Shown here piece after piece: positions 1 through 8,907 of a stretch of DNA of 64,000 bases. This stretch comes from Sinorhizobium fredii USDA 257 (lineage in GTDB: Bacteria; Pseudomonadota; Alphaproteobacteria; Rhizobiales; Rhizobiaceae). The notes under the pieces are model-generated. The model worked only from the letters and a program-made list of their open reading frames with translations. It was not told the origin of the DNA and ran no database searches. The translations under genes and the position numbers were made by a program. The DNA is taken from the NCBI RefSeq assembly GCF_000265205.3, contig NC_018000.1, positions 4,898,001 through 4,962,000 of the forward strand, in the 5' to 3' direction. Position 1 is the first letter of the stretch; each line of letters begins with the position of its first letter.

Positions 1-1
1 C

Positions 2-292
2 GATGATATCTTCGGCCCGAACTTCGGCGGCGCCACCGTGCACACCAACGTGCGTGCCGGCTACACGACCGAATGCCCGAATGTCGGCGCCTTGCTCAAG
101 AACATGAACTTTTCGCTCCAGATGGAGAACGAGATCATGGGCAAGATCCTGAACGACGGCGAAGATCCGGAAAAGGCCGCTGCCGCCTGGCTCAAGGACA
201 ACCCCTCTGCCATCGAGCCGTGGCTTGCCGGCGTGACCACGAAGGATGGTAGCGACGGACTGGCTGCGGTGAAGTCCGCGCTCGGTCTCTGA
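2..292 (+). CDS. choX: Choline-binding periplasmic protein ChoX, 3' end only
   Basis: C-terminal 96 codons of a periplasmic substrate-binding protein; the start lies before the window. The reading frame is open from base 2 and ends with TGA at 290-292. The tail (for example AWLKDNPSAIEPWLAGV) is the C-terminal lobe typical of the quaternary-amine (OpuAC/ProX-like) binding proteins. The gene is followed on the same strand by a permease and an ATPase of the choline/betaine class, which matches the choXWV order known in Sinorhizobium. It would deliver choline to ChoWV for conversion to glycine betaine or use as carbon and nitrogen. Identity rests mainly on the operon, because only the last third of the protein is visible. 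Confidence 0.85.
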   Translation, partial: DDIFGPNFGGATVHTNVRAGYTTECPNVGALLKNMNFSLQMENEIMGKILNDGEDPEKAAAAWLKDNPSAIEPWLAGVTTKDGSDGLAAVKSALGL

Positions 293-400
293 TTGCCGTA
301 GCGCCGCGCGTTCATCGAGACGCGCAAAGATCGCTGCGGCACTTCGAATTGCTGCGTGCTTCCATCCCGAATCGGCACTGATTCAAGGAACATGCGGTCG

Positions 401-422
401 GGCGGGGAAACTCCCCGCCTTT
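401..422 (+). terminator. Intercistronic hairpin between choX and choW
   Basis: An 8-bp perfect stem (GGCGGGGA at 401-408 with TCCCCGCC at 412-419), a 3-nt loop and only three T residues after it. It lies about 110 bases after the choX stop and 53 before the choW start. The short T tract suggests partial termination or 3' protection of the binding-protein message rather than full termination, a common way to make more binding protein than permease. That role is inferred. Confidence 0.6.
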
Positions 423-474
423 CCCACCGCTTCATGCGATCCAGTGTTTGACCCTGACAAGAGGGATCCAGTTC

Positions 475-1320
475 GTGGAATTTCTGACTGAAAATCGCAT
501 CCCGGTTGGCGGCTGGGCCAAGGCGTTCGTCGATTGGCTGACAACGAATTTCGAGCTGTTCTTCGACCAGCTCGCAAATCTGCTCTCGGGGATTATCTCC
601 GTTCTGCTCTACATTCTCCAGACGCCGCACCCGCTTATCGTCATCGCGATCGTGACCGCCCTTGCGTGGTGGTTCCGCCGTTCGATCGGCATCGCCGCCT
701 TCACCTGTCTTGGGCTGCTCTTGATTGTCAATCAGGGCTACTGGCAGGAAACCACGGAGACGCTGGCACTGGTGCTCGCGGCGAGCTTCGTCAGCATGGC
801 CGTCGGCGTGCCCCTCGGCATAGTGGCTGCGCGGCGTGCCTGGGTTTACTCGATCATGCGCCCGATTCTCGATCTGATGCAGACGATCCCGACCTTCGTC
901 TATCTCATTCCGGCGCTGATCCTTTTCGGTCTCGGCATGGTGCCCGGTCTGATCGCCACCGTCATTTTTGCTATCCCCGCGCCGATTCGCCTGACGCGTC
1001 TCGGCATCATCTCGACGCCGCCGTCGCTGGTCGAGGCGGCCGAATCCTTCGGCGCTACGCCATGGCAGGTGCTGCGCAAGGTGGAGATTCCCTTCGCCAT
1101 GCCGCAGATCATGGCCGGGCTGACGCAGACCATCATGCTGTCGCTGTCGATGGTGGTCATCGCCGCGCTCGTCGGTGCCGACGGCCTCGGGGTGCCCGTC
1201 CTTCGGGCGCTGAACACGGTGAATATCGCCAGGGGGTTCGAGTCCGGGCTCTGTATCGTCATCCTCGCCATCGTCCTTGACCGTCTTTTCCGCTCGTCCG
1301 ATGAAGGAGAAGGCGCATGA
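475..1320 (+). CDS. choW: Choline ABC transporter permease ChoW
   Basis: 281-residue integral membrane permease of the ProW/OpuAB type. Hydrophobic segments run through most of the chain. The conserved cytoplasmic loop that contacts the ATPase is visible as EAAESFGATPWQVLRKVEIPFA at about residues 183-204 (EAA...G motif). GTG at 475 is chosen because AAGAGGGA lies at 459-466, eight bases upstream; the frame also opens from a TTG at 448, which has no such site. The gene overlaps choV by 4 bases (ATGA at 1317-1320), so the two are probably translationally coupled. It forms the transmembrane channel for choline uptake with ChoX and ChoV. Confidence 0.93.
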   Translation: MEFLTENRIPVGGWAKAFVDWLTTNFELFFDQLANLLSGIISVLLYILQTPHPLIVIAIVTALAWWFRRSIGIAAFTCLGLLLIVNQGYWQETTETLALVLAASFVSMAVGVPLGIVAARRAWVYSIMRPILDLMQTIPTFVYLIPALILFGLGMVPGLIATVIFAIPAPIRLTRLGIISTPPSLVEAAESFGATPWQVLRKVEIPFAMPQIMAGLTQTIMLSLSMVVIAALVGADGLGVPVLRALNTVNIARGFESGLCIVILAIVLDRLFRSSDEGEGA

Positions 1321-2366
1321 CCGAAGCCGTCCTTTTCAAGAATGTCGATATCATCTTCGGCAAGAACCCCCAGCCTGCCCTGCAGATGGTCGACCAGGGC
1401 AAGACCCGCGACGAGATCGGCGCGGCCACGGGCCACGTGCTCGGCGTTGCCGGTGCCTCGCTGGCGATCCACGAAGGCGAGATCCTCGTGCTGATGGGCC
1501 TGTCCGGCTCCGGCAAGTCGACGCTGCTCCGAGCCGTCAATGGCCTGGCCCCGGTCGTGCGCGGCGAGGTCGAGGTAAAGACCCCGGGCGGATCGCTGAA
1601 CCCATATCGGTGCAATGCCAAGGCCTTGCGCGACTTCCGCATGCACATTGTGTCGATGGTCTTCCAGCAATTCGCCCTGCTTCCCTGGCGCACGGTGGCC
1701 GACAATGTCGGCTTCGGCCTCGAACTGGCCGGCGTTGCCGACGCCGAGCGAAAGAAGCGCGTCGGCGAGCAGCTTGAACTCGTCAATCTGGCCAAATGGG
1801 CAGACCGCAAGGTGAACGAGCTTTCGGGCGGCATGCAGCAGCGCGTCGGCCTGGCGCGGGCTTTCGCCACCGGCGCCCCCATCCTGTTGATGGACGAGCC
1901 GTTCTCGGCCCTCGACCCGCTGATCCGCACGCGCCTGCAGGACGAGTTGCTCGAGTTCCAGCGGCGGCTGAAGAAGACGATCATCTTCGTCAGCCACGAC
2001 CTCGACGAGGCCTTCCGCATCGGCAATCGCATCGCCATCATGGAGGGTGGCCGGATCATCCAGTGCGGCACGCCGCAAGAGATCGTCAAGAACCCCGCCA
2101 ATCAGTACGTGGCCGACTTCGTCCAGCATATGAACCCGATCACCATGCTGACGGCGAAAGACGTGATGCAGACCGGCGTCGAGCGGACCGCTGCCAATAC
2201 CGGCGTGACGGCAACGGCCAAACCCTCGACGCCGCTGGTCGACATCCTCGACGCCATGTCCCGCCAGCCGGGCAGCATCGGCGTCGTCGATAACGGCGCG
2301 GTGGTCGGGACCATCGACGCGCAGAACATCGTCGAAGGCCTGACGCGCCACCGCAGCAAAGATTGA
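1317..2366 (+). CDS. choV: Choline ABC transporter ATP-binding protein ChoV
   Basis: 349-residue ATPase that energises choline import through ChoW. Walker A is GLSGSGKST (about residues 61-69), the Q-loop follows at VFQQFALLPW, the signature is LSGGMQQR, and Walker B is ILLMDEPFSALDP followed by SHDLDEA. The roughly 80 residues after the ATPase core (from about 270) contain a degenerate CBS-like regulatory segment, as in OpuAA/ProV proteins, which sense ionic strength or ligand. It starts inside the choW stop and is closed by a strong terminator 28 bases after its own stop, so it is the last gene of the choXWV operon. Confidence 0.94.
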   Translation: MTEAVLFKNVDIIFGKNPQPALQMVDQGKTRDEIGAATGHVLGVAGASLAIHEGEILVLMGLSGSGKSTLLRAVNGLAPVVRGEVEVKTPGGSLNPYRCNAKALRDFRMHIVSMVFQQFALLPWRTVADNVGFGLELAGVADAERKKRVGEQLELVNLAKWADRKVNELSGGMQQRVGLARAFATGAPILLMDEPFSALDPLIRTRLQDELLEFQRRLKKTIIFVSHDLDEAFRIGNRIAIMEGGRIIQCGTPQEIVKNPANQYVADFVQHMNPITMLTAKDVMQTGVERTAANTGVTATAKPSTPLVDILDAMSRQPGSIGVVDNGAVVGTIDAQNIVEGLTRHRSKD

Positions 2367-2393
2367 CGCGAGAAACCGAGCGGTTCAAAAGAA

Positions 2394-2421
2394 GCCTGGA
2401 GCAGCCGCTCCGGGCTTTTTT
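2394..2421 (+). terminator. Rho-independent terminator of choXWV
   Basis: GCCTGGAGC (2394-2402) pairs with GCTCCGGGC (2407-2415) across a 4-nt loop, with one G-U pair, followed by six T residues at 2416-2421. It sits 28 bases after the choV stop. Confidence 0.9.
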
Positions 2422-2448
2422 GATACGGCTTGCGGCGAGGAACGCATC

Positions 2449-3191
2449 ATGAGCGACAAACCGAATGTCTTGCGTGACACCGACGACGACGCGCGCAAGC
2501 TTGCCCGCGTGTTGCTTCGATCGGCACGCAGCGGCGCGCTCGCAGTGCTCGAGCCTGAAGGCAATGGCTTCCCCTTCGTCAGCCGTGCGTTGATCGGCAT
2601 CGACATCGACGGAACGCCGGTCATCCTCGTCTCGCGGCTTTCGACCCATACCCAGGCGCTGCTTGCCGACCGGCGCGCATCTCTGCTGACGGGTGAGCCC
2701 GGCAAGGGCGATCCCCTCGCCCATCCGCGCCTCACCGTCCAATGCGAGGCCGAGGAGGTTCAGCGCGACAGCGCCGCGCATGGCCGCATCCGCGAACGTT
2801 TTCTCGCCGCCATCCCAAGGCTCGGCTCTATGTGGATTTTCCGGATTTCGGCTTTTTCCGCCTGGTGCCGCTGCGCGCCAGCCTCAATGGCGGCTTCGGC
2901 CGCGCCTATGCGATGACCCACGAGGATCTCGCCATCGCTTCGCCCGCGATCGCCGCGCTCGCCGAGATGGAGGGCAGCGCCATCGAACATATGAATGCCG
3001 ATCACCGAGACGCTGTGAAGCATTATGCGACAGTCCACTGCCGTGCGGGGGACGGCGACTGGAGGATCGTCGGAATCGATGCGGCCGGTCTCGACCTTTC
3101 CGACGGGGAAAGATTGCGACGTCTCGAATTTGAGGCGCCTATCGAAGACACGGTGCAGTTGCGGACAATTTTGAAAAAACTTAACGGTTAA
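2449..3191 (+). pseudogene. HugZ-like pyridoxamine-5'-phosphate-oxidase-fold protein, frameshifted
   Basis: The protein is encoded in two frames. Frame 1 from ATG 2449 gives the N-terminal flavin-reductase-like split barrel (residues 1 to about 119, including SARSGALAVLEP and HPRLTVQCEAEEV). Frame 3 continues the same protein (RHPKARLYVDFPDFGFFRLV) to the C-terminal DUF2470-type part with HMNADHRDAVKHYA. Restoring one C near 2805-2811 (GCCGCC to GCCCGCC) makes a continuous frame of about 247 codons, the usual length for the family. HugZ-like proteins bind haem and are linked to haem-iron use, but many members are uncharacterised. Without the missing base the product is 155 residues with an unrelated tail. 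This is either a real 1-nt deletion or a sequence error. Confidence 0.8.
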
Positions 3192-3197
3192 TCGGCA

Positions 3198-3213
3198 CTT
3201 AGCTACCCCCAAT
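3198..3213 (+). promoter_or_regulatory. Imperfect NolR-type site (TTAG-N9-AT)
   Basis: TTAG at 3199-3202 is followed by nine bases and AT at 3212-3213. This matches the remembered NolR recognition pattern (A/T)TTAG-N9-A(T/A) except for the first base, which is C. It lies about 90 bases upstream of nolR, in the same intergenic region as a perfect match in the other orientation. Confidence 0.35.
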
Positions 3214-3238
3214 TCTTGCAGTGGGTGGTTGCCCTTTT

Positions 3239-3254
3239 ATGCATCACGGCTAAT
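3239..3254 (-). promoter_or_regulatory. NolR-type binding site upstream of nolR
   Basis: AT at 3239-3240, nine bases, then CTAAT at 3250-3254. Read on the minus strand this is ATTAG-N9-AT, a full match to the NolR consensus as remembered. It sits 45 bases before the nolR start and fits autoregulation, which has been described for NolR. Assignment is by motif only. Confidence 0.55.
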
Positions 3255-3298
3255 TATCGTGCTTCGTAAAACATAACTACGTGTGATGTAATTCTCGC

Positions 3299-3655
3299 AT
3301 GGAGCACGCAATGCAGCCTCTTTCGCCTGAAAAACATGAGGAAGCCGAAATAGCAGCCGGTTTCCTCTCGGCCATGGCAAATCCAAAACGCCTGCTCATT
3401 CTCGACTCTCTGGTCAAGGAAGAAATGGCGGTAGGCGCATTGGCCAACAAGGTCGGGCTGAGCCAGTCGGCTCTTTCCCAGCACCTCTCGAAGTTGCGTG
3501 CCCAGAATCTGGTTAGCACCCGTCGCGACGCGCAGACGATCTACTATTCGAGTTCGTCGGATGCCGTCATGAAGATTTTGGGCGCACTCTCGGAGATTTA
3601 CGGCGCGGCCACGAGCGTCGTGATAGAAAAGCCCCTCGTGCGCAAGTCGGCCTGA
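3299..3655 (+). CDS. nolR: ArsR-type nodulation regulator NolR
   Basis: 118-residue winged-helix repressor of the ArsR family. The recognition helix region reads KVGLSQSALSQHLSKLRAQ (about residues 46-64), followed by the wing with STRRDAQTIYYSSSS. The sequence closely follows NolR of S. meliloti and S. fredii as remembered, diverging mainly at the extreme ends. In those species NolR represses nod genes and influences many symbiosis and growth functions. It lacks the cysteine metal site of metal-sensing ArsR proteins. The first in-frame ATG after the stop at 3284 is 3299; the ATG at 3311 is an alternative. The gene is single, with its own terminator, and has NolR-like sites upstream. Unlike strain 1021 of S. 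meliloti, where nolR is reported to be frameshifted, the frame here is intact. Confidence 0.88.
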   Translation: MEHAMQPLSPEKHEEAEIAAGFLSAMANPKRLLILDSLVKEEMAVGALANKVGLSQSALSQHLSKLRAQNLVSTRRDAQTIYYSSSSDAVMKILGALSEIYGAATSVVIEKPLVRKSA

Positions 3656-3687
3656 CTCCCAAGACGCCGACAAGAGCTGCAAGTCCA

Positions 3688-3719
3688 AAGCCCCGCCGAG
3701 CAATCGCGGGGCTTTTTTT
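3688..3719 (+). terminator. Rho-independent terminator of nolR
   Basis: AAGCCCCGC (3688-3696) pairs with GCGGGGCTT (3705-3713), followed by seven T residues in total from 3713. It lies 33 bases after the nolR stop. Confidence 0.92.
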
Positions 3720-3746
3720 GCGCAGAAGCGAAAAGCCTTAAGACGC

Positions 3747-3787
3747 CGGCAGACTTGACGCTCACATCGGCAGGCTTGACGCTCACA
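3747..3787 (+). repeat. 21-bp-period tandem direct repeat upstream of the aminotransferase
   Basis: Two copies of a 20-base unit (CGGCAGACTTGACGCTCACA at 3747-3766 and the same with one G for A at 3768-3787) separated by one base. The spacing of 21 bases is two helical turns, so a dimeric regulator could bind both copies on one face. Each unit contains TTGACG, a possible -35. The repeat lies 94 bases before the aminotransferase start. Confidence 0.6.
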
Positions 3788-3880
3788 GGGGCGCTGATAA
3801 TTTGACCAACGGGTAAAAGAATGCGGATCCGGTGAGTTGCTCGCGTCGCCGGCAACAAGATTCGCCGAGGAGAACAAGAC

Positions 3881-5209
3881 ATGTCGAACCGTCTTAACAC
3901 CACCCCGAACGATCTGCGCGCCTTCTGGATGCCGTTTACCGCCAATCGGCAGTTCAAGAAGGAGCCGCGCCTCTTCGTCGGCGCCAAGGACATGTATTAC
4001 ACCACCCACGACGGGCGCACCGTGCTCGATGGAACGGCGGGGCTGTGGTGCGTCAATGCCGGCCACTGTCGGCCGAAGATCACCGAGGCGATCCGCGAAC
4101 AGGCGGGCGAACTCGACTATGCGCCGGCCTTTCAGCTTGGCCATCCGAAGGCGTTCGAACTTGCCAACCGGCTGGTCGATATCGCGCCGGAGGGCCTGAA
4201 CCATGTCCTCTACACCAATTCCGGCTCGGAATCGGTCGATACCGCTTTAAAGGTGGCGCTCGCCTATCACCGCGCCAGGGGTAACGGCTCGCGCTTCCGC
4301 CTGATCGGCCGCGAACGCGGCTATCATGGCGTCAATTTCGGCGGCATTTCGGTCGGCGGCATCGTCTCCAACCGCAAGATGTTCGGCACGCTGCTGACCG
4401 GCGTCGATCATCTGCCCCACACCCACCTCCCGGGGAAAAATGCGTTTACCCGTGGCGAACCCGAGCATGGCGCCGATCTCGCGAGCGAACTGGAGCGGAT
4501 CGTCACCCTCCACGACGCCTCGACGATCGCTGCCGTCATCGTCGAGCCGGTCGCCGGCTCCACCGGGGTACTTATCCCGCCGAAGGGCTATCTCCAGAAG
4601 CTGCGCGAAATCTGCACCAAGCACGGCATCCTGTTGATCTTCGACGAAGTCATCACCGGCTACGGCCGCCTCGGCACGCCCTTTGCCGCGCAATATTTCG
4701 ACGTCAAGCCGGATATCATCACAACCGCCAAGGGCCTGACCAACGGCGTGATCCCGATGGGGGCGGTGTTCGTCACCTCGGAGATCCACGACGCCTTCAT
4801 GACCGGGCCGGAGCATCTCATCGAGTTCTTCCACGGCTATACCTATTCCGGCAATCCGATCGCCTCGGCCGCCGCACTCGGAACGCTCGACACCTACAAG
4901 GAAGAAGGGCTGCTGACGCGCGCCGCCGAGCTCGCCCCCTACTGGGAGGAGGGGCTGCATTCGCTGAAGGACTGCCCACATGTGATCGACATCCGCAACA
5001 TCGGACTGATCGGCGCGGTCGAACTCGAGCCGATCGCCGGCGAGCCGACGAAGCGCGCCTTCTCCGCCTTCCTGAAGGCCTACGAGAAAGGGCTGTTGAT
5101 CCGCACGACCGGCGATATCATCGCGCTGTCACCGCCGCTGATTATCGAGAAACACCAGATCGACGAACTCTTCGACAAGCTGCGCAACGTTCTGAAGAAC
5201 AATATTTGA
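3881..5209 (+). CDS. Omega-amino acid (beta-alanine):pyruvate aminotransferase, class III
   Basis: 442-residue PLP-dependent aminotransferase of fold type I, class III. Visible landmarks are TNSGSESVD (cofactor phosphate loop, about residue 110), [12 protein letters not shown] with the Asp255 that holds the PLP nitrogen, and TTAKGLTNG with the Schiff-base Lys284. The N-terminal [18 protein letters not shown] is characteristic of beta-alanine:pyruvate transaminases, which move the amino group of beta-alanine or other omega-amino acids to pyruvate. The exact amino donor cannot be read from sequence. ATG 3881 has GAGGAGAA about eight bases upstream. Adenine deaminase follows 89 bases downstream, separated by a repeat element. 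The two may share a transcript but have no obvious common pathway. Confidence 0.88.
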   Translation: MSNRLNTTPNDLRAFWMPFTANRQFKKEPRLFVGAKDMYYTTHDGRTVLDGTAGLWCVNAGHCRPKITEAIREQAGELDYAPAFQLGHPKAFELANRLVDIAPEGLNHVLYTNSGSESVDTALKVALAYHRARGNGSRFRLIGRERGYHGVNFGGISVGGIVSNRKMFGTLLTGVDHLPHTHLPGKNAFTRGEPEHGADLASELERIVTLHDASTIAAVIVEPVAGSTGVLIPPKGYLQKLREICTKHGILLIFDEVITGYGRLGTPFAAQYFDVKPDIITTAKGLTNGVIPMGAVFVTSEIHDAFMTGPEHLIEFFHGYTYSGNPIASAAALGTLDTYKEEGLLTRAAELAPYWEEGLHSLKDCPHVIDIRNIGLIGAVELEPIAGEPTKRAFSAFLKAYEKGLLIRTTGDIIALSPPLIIEKHQIDELFDKLRNVLKNNI

Positions 5210-5231
5210 GAATTCTGCCTCGCGTTTCTCG

Positions 5232-5261
5232 AACCCTTTCCCCGCGCGCGGGGAGAGGGTT
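5232..5261. repeat. Dispersed rhizobial intergenic palindrome
   Basis: A 30-bp near-perfect palindrome (AACCCTTTCCCCGCG / CGCGGGGAGAGGGTT). Related sequences occur at 22971-23086, 25488-25566 and 44591-44634. It belongs to the class of palindromic intergenic elements (RIME-like) scattered through rhizobial genomes. Here it lies in the leader of ade. Confidence 0.7.
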
Positions 5262-5298
5262 ATTCTCATCAGCAAAGCAGCAGGGGCGAGGTGCAGGC

Positions 5299-6996
5299 AT
5301 GTCCGAGGCGCTGGAACGTTTGATCGATCAGGGCGTCGGCCGAAAGCCGGCCGACATCGTGCTCAAGGGCGGGCGGTTCTTCGATCTCGTCACCGGCGAA
5401 CTCGTCGCGTCCGACATCGCCATATCCGGCGAAAGGATCGTCGGCACCTGCGGCGCCTACGAGGGACGCGAGGAGGTCGACGTCTCTGGCCGCATCGTCG
5501 TCCCCGGCTTCATCGATACGCATCTGCACATCGAATCCTCGCTCGTCACGCCGCACGAATTCGACCGTTGCGTGCTGCCGCTCGGGATCACGACGGCGAT
5601 CTGCGATCCGCACGAAATCGCCAACGTGCTCGGCACCGAAGGTATCCAGTTCTTCCTGGATTCGGCGATGGAAACGATCATGGACATCCGCGTCCAGCTG
5701 TCCTCCTGCGTACCGGCAACGCATCTCGAGACGGCGGGTGCCGATCTGCCGATCGAGCGGCTCACGCCCTTTCGCCATCACCCCAAGGTGATCGGCCTTG
5801 CCGAGTTCATGAATTTTCCCGGCGTCATCCACAAGGACCCCGTCTGCCTCGCCAAGCTCGAGGCCTTCCAGAGCGGCCACATCGACGGCCATGCACCGCT
5901 CTTGCGCGGCAAGGAACTGAACGGTTACCTCGCGACCGGCATCCGCACCGATCACGAATGCACGAGCGCCGAGGAAGCGCTCGAAAAGATCCGCAAGGGC
6001 ATGCACATCCTCGTGCGCGAAGGCTCGGTGTCGAAGGACTTGCATGCATTGATGCCAATCATCACCGAGCGGCTGTCACCCTATCTGGCGCTCTGCACGG
6101 ACGACCGCAATCCGCTCGACATCGCCGAACAGGGCCATCTCGACCATATGATCCGCACAGCAATCGCCGCAGGCGTCGAGCCCCTGGCGATCTATCGCGC
6201 CGCCTCGATCTCGGCGGCGCGTGCATTCGGGCTCCGCGACCGCGGCCTTGTGGCGCCCGGCTGGCGCGCCGACCTCGTCGTCGTCGACAGCCTGGAGAAC
6301 TGCAAGGCGGAGATGGTCTTTTCGGGCGGGAGACGCGTGACCGACGCGCTCTTTACCCGGCGCAAGTCGATCGAACCGGTGGGACTCGACAGCGTCAAGG
6401 CCGGTGAGATCAAGGCCGCCGACTTCGGCGTGCCCTATGCGGAGGGCGAAACGTCCGTGATCGGCGTGCTGCCGGGCAAGATCATCACCGAGCACCGCCG
6501 CTTTCGCCTGCCCGCAGAAGGCAACCAGACTGGCGCCGATCTCGGTCGCGATATCATCAAGGTCGCCGTTATCGAGCGCCACGGCATCAACGGCAACCAT
6601 GCCAACGGCTTCGTCCAGGGCTTCGGCCTGAAAAAGGGCGCGATCGCCTCCACCGTCGGCCATGACAGCCACAATATCTGCGTCGTCGGCGTCAACGAGG
6701 AAGACATGGCGATTGCCGCAAATCGCCTCGGTAAGATCAGAGGCGGCTTCGTCGTCGTCGAGGACGGCAAGGTGACCGGCGAGATCGCGTTGCCGATCGC
6801 CGGGCTGATGAGCCTCGAACCGTACGAGCGGGTGCGCGATATCCTCCACCATCTGCGCCAGGCCGCCTTCGCCCTCGGCGCAACGCTGGAGGAGCCCTTC
6901 CTGCAGCTTGCCTTCCTGCCGCTACCGGTCATTCCGCACCTGAAGATTTCCGATCGCGGCTTGGTCGACGTGGACAAGTTCGCGCTGATCGGGTGA
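5299..6996 (+). CDS. ade: Adenine deaminase
   Basis: 565-residue amidohydrolase that converts adenine to hypoxanthine and ammonia (purine salvage or catabolism, cytoplasm). Metal-binding motifs of the bacterial Ade family are present: DTHLHIESS (start of the barrel), [22 protein letters not shown] and [10 protein letters not shown]. The C-terminal adenine deaminase domain contains ERHG and GHDSHN. ATG 5299 is chosen because GAGGTG lies eight bases upstream and the protein then begins with the usual [11 protein letters not shown]. The frame is open 31 codons further upstream through the repeat palindrome, but that stretch is not protein-like. With GuaD and XdhAB elsewhere in the window, Ade could feed purine bases into the urate pathway. 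Confidence 0.93.
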   Translation: MSEALERLIDQGVGRKPADIVLKGGRFFDLVTGELVASDIAISGERIVGTCGAYEGREEVDVSGRIVVPGFIDTHLHIESSLVTPHEFDRCVLPLGITTAICDPHEIANVLGTEGIQFFLDSAMETIMDIRVQLSSCVPATHLETAGADLPIERLTPFRHHPKVIGLAEFMNFPGVIHKDPVCLAKLEAFQSGHIDGHAPLLRGKELNGYLATGIRTDHECTSAEEALEKIRKGMHILVREGSVSKDLHALMPIITERLSPYLALCTDDRNPLDIAEQGHLDHMIRTAIAAGVEPLAIYRAASISAARAFGLRDRGLVAPGWRADLVVVDSLENCKAEMVFSGGRRVTDALFTRRKSIEPVGLDSVKAGEIKAADFGVPYAEGETSVIGVLPGKIITEHRRFRLPAEGNQTGADLGRDIIKVAVIERHGINGNHANGFVQGFGLKKGAIASTVGHDSHNICVVGVNEEDMAIAANRLGKIRGGFVVVEDGKVTGEIALPIAGLMSLEPYERVRDILHHLRQAAFALGATLEEPFLQLAFLPLPVIPHLKISDRGLVDVDKFALIG

Positions 6997-7039
6997 GTTG
7001 CTGACCGTGCGACCGGCGAGCATCCCGCTACCGTCGTCA

Positions 7040-7071
7040 TCCTCGGGCTTGACCCTGGGCTTGACCGAGGA
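7040..7071. repeat. Small inverted repeat with an internal duplication, convergent intergenic space
   Basis: TCCTCGG (7040-7046) and CCGAGGA (7065-7071) flank two copies of GGGCTTGACC. This resembles short repeated intergenic sequence that I recognise from rhizobial genomes. It lies between the convergent ends of ade and the alpha-glucosidase gene. No T tract follows, so it is not a typical terminator. Confidence 0.45.
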
Positions 7072-7115
7072 TCCACTCACAAGCCGCTAAGGGCAGAGCA
7101 GGCAGCCTAACCTCC

Positions 7116-8768
7116 TCACCGCAACCTTCCGCAGAAGGCGTCGTAGCCAGCAAACGTGATCGCGTTGTCGGCAAAGGCGGGCGCGAATCCGGGCATCGGC
7201 AGAACCTGGGCGACGGCCATGTCGGCGGCAATCTGAACCGTCTGCGGCTCCCCTGTCAGGTTGAAGACGAAAAGCAGCGTCTCGCCGCCTTTCTTCCTAG
7301 TGAAGGCCAGCAGATCCTGATTTGTCGCGAGGAACGCCATGTCGCCATCGAGGAGCGGCGCATGCGCGCGGCGGAAAGTGAGCGTCTGGCGGTAATGCTC
7401 GAGCACCGAGCCGGCGACACCCCCCTGCGCATCGACCGCCAGGGCGCGCTGTTCCTCGCGCACCGGCAGCCAGGGAAAGCCGGTGGAGAAGCCTGCATTC
7501 GCCTCGTCTCGTTCCCAGACCATCGGCGTCCGGCAGCCATCGCGACCCTTGAAGGCCGGCCAGAAGCGGATGCCGTAAGGGTCGCGCAACTCCTCATAGG
7601 TCAGTTCCGCCTCCGCCAGACCCAGTTCCTCGCCCTGGTAGAGGCAGATCGAGCCGCGCAGGCTGGCAAGCAGCGAGACCGCGAGCTTCGCGACCCATTC
7701 CCTGTCGGCCTGGCGCAGCGCAAAGCGGCTGACATGGCGCATGACGTCATGGTTGGAGAAAGCCCAGCACACCCAGCCGTCTGTGACGATCGCCTGGAAA
7801 TTCTCGACGCATCGGCGGATGTGGCGTGCCGAGAATTCCGGGCCGAGCAGGTCGAAGGTGTAGCACATGTGGAGCTTGTCGCCGCCGCTCGTATAGGCGG
7901 CAACGGTCTTCAGCGACCGGGCGCCGTCGCCGACCTCGCCCACTGTCGTGCGGCCGCCATATTCGTCGAGCAAGGCCCGCAAGCGGCGCAGGAAATCGAC
8001 GTTCTCCGGCTGGGTCTTGTCGTAGAGATGGTCCTGCATGCCATAGGGGTTGACCTCGGGGGCATCGCTGCTCGTCGCGTCCGGATCCGGAATGAGCGGC
8101 GGGTTGTCCCGCAAGTGCCGGTCGTGGAAATAGAAATTGACGGTATCGAGCCGGAAGCCGTCGACGCCGCGATCCAGCCAGAAGCGCACCGTAGCCAGCA
8201 GCGCCTCCTGGACCCCGGGATCATGAAAATTGAGGTCCGGCTGCGACGTCAGGAAATTGTGCATGAAATATTGCCTGCGCACCCCGTCCCACTCCCAGGC
8301 CGGGCCGCCAAAGATCGAAAGCCAGTTGTTCGGCGCCGTGCCGTCCGGCTTCGGATCGGCCCAGACATACCAATCCGCCTTGGCATTGGTTCGGCTCGAA
8401 CGGCTCTCGACGAACCAGGGGTGCCGGTCGGAGGTGTGCGAGATCACCTGGTCGATGATCACCTTGAGCCCCAGCCGATGCGCCTCCGCCATCATCGCAT
8501 CGAAATCGGCAAGCGTGCCGAACATCGGATCGACGTCGCAATAGTCGGAGACGTCGTAACCCATGTCCGCTTGCGGCGATTTGAAGAAGGGTGACAGCCA
8601 GATGGCGTCGACCCCGAGCGAGGCGATATGCGAAAGACGTTCGGTGACACCGCGCAGGTCGCCGATGCCGTCGCCATCCGTATCCTGGAAGGAACGCGGA
8701 TAGACCTGATAGATCACCGCGCCGCGCCACCAATCGTCGCCAGATCCCGAACCGCTCGCCATCCGCAT
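7116..8768 (-). CDS. GH13 alpha-glucosidase
   Basis: About 550-residue glycoside hydrolase family 13 enzyme (oligo-1,6-glucosidase / alpha-glucosidase group). It opens with [22 protein letters not shown], typical of the group. The catalytic residues from this start are Asp208 in [10 protein letters not shown] (nucleophile), Glu278 in VGEVGD (acid/base) and Asp341 in FSNHDVMR (transition-state stabiliser). There is no signal peptide, so it probably acts on imported alpha-glucosides such as maltose, sucrose or trehalulose-type sugars. It resembles AglA of the S. meliloti agl operon, but no agl transport genes lie beside it. ATG at 8768 is chosen over TTG 8783 and ATG 8762. It is divergent from a PfkB-family kinase gene. 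Confidence 0.88.
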   Translation of the reverse strand: MRMASGSGSGDDWWRGAVIYQVYPRSFQDTDGDGIGDLRGVTERLSHIASLGVDAIWLSPFFKSPQADMGYDVSDYCDVDPMFGTLADFDAMMAEAHRLGLKVIIDQVISHTSDRHPWFVESRSSRTNAKADWYVWADPKPDGTAPNNWLSIFGGPAWEWDGVRRQYFMHNFLTSQPDLNFHDPGVQEALLATVRFWLDRGVDGFRLDTVNFYFHDRHLRDNPPLIPDPDATSSDAPEVNPYGMQDHLYDKTQPENVDFLRRLRALLDEYGGRTTVGEVGDGARSLKTVAAYTSGGDKLHMCYTFDLLGPEFSARHIRRCVENFQAIVTDGWVCWAFSNHDVMRHVSRFALRQADREWVAKLAVSLLASLRGSICLYQGEELGLAEAELTYEELRDPYGIRFWPAFKGRDGCRTPMVWERDEANAGFSTGFPWLPVREEQRALAVDAQGGVAGSVLEHYRQTLTFRRAHAPLLDGDMAFLATNQDLLAFTRKKGGETLLFVFNLTGEPQTVQIAADMAVAQVLPMPGFAPAFADNAITFAGYDAFCGRLR

Positions 8769-8907
8769 ACCCCGCCGTTCCAACTGCTGCCCGAAAGATG
8801 TATCGCTGCAAATTCACCGAGTAAACGGCACGCGCAACATTCGCTTGCTGCGAAGTCGACAGATCGCTAACCCATTGGCGGCGACACGGATGGAGGAGGA
8901 AGAGCGA

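Noticed and set aside
900-2351. Long antisense frames such as the 483-codon one opposite choWV (also opposite xdhB, glpK and gguAB)
   Set aside because: They mirror strongly supported genes, are rich in Arg, Asp and His as expected from high-GC third-position bias, and contain no family motifs.
5206-5298. N-terminal extension of adenine deaminase beginning at 5206
   Set aside because: These 31 codons run through a rhizobial palindrome, and a proper ribosome site and the conserved MSEAL start lie at 5299.
6076-6852. 258-codon minus-strand frame opposite ade
   Set aside because: Shadow of the adenine deaminase gene; composition rich in Asp and Ala with no motif.
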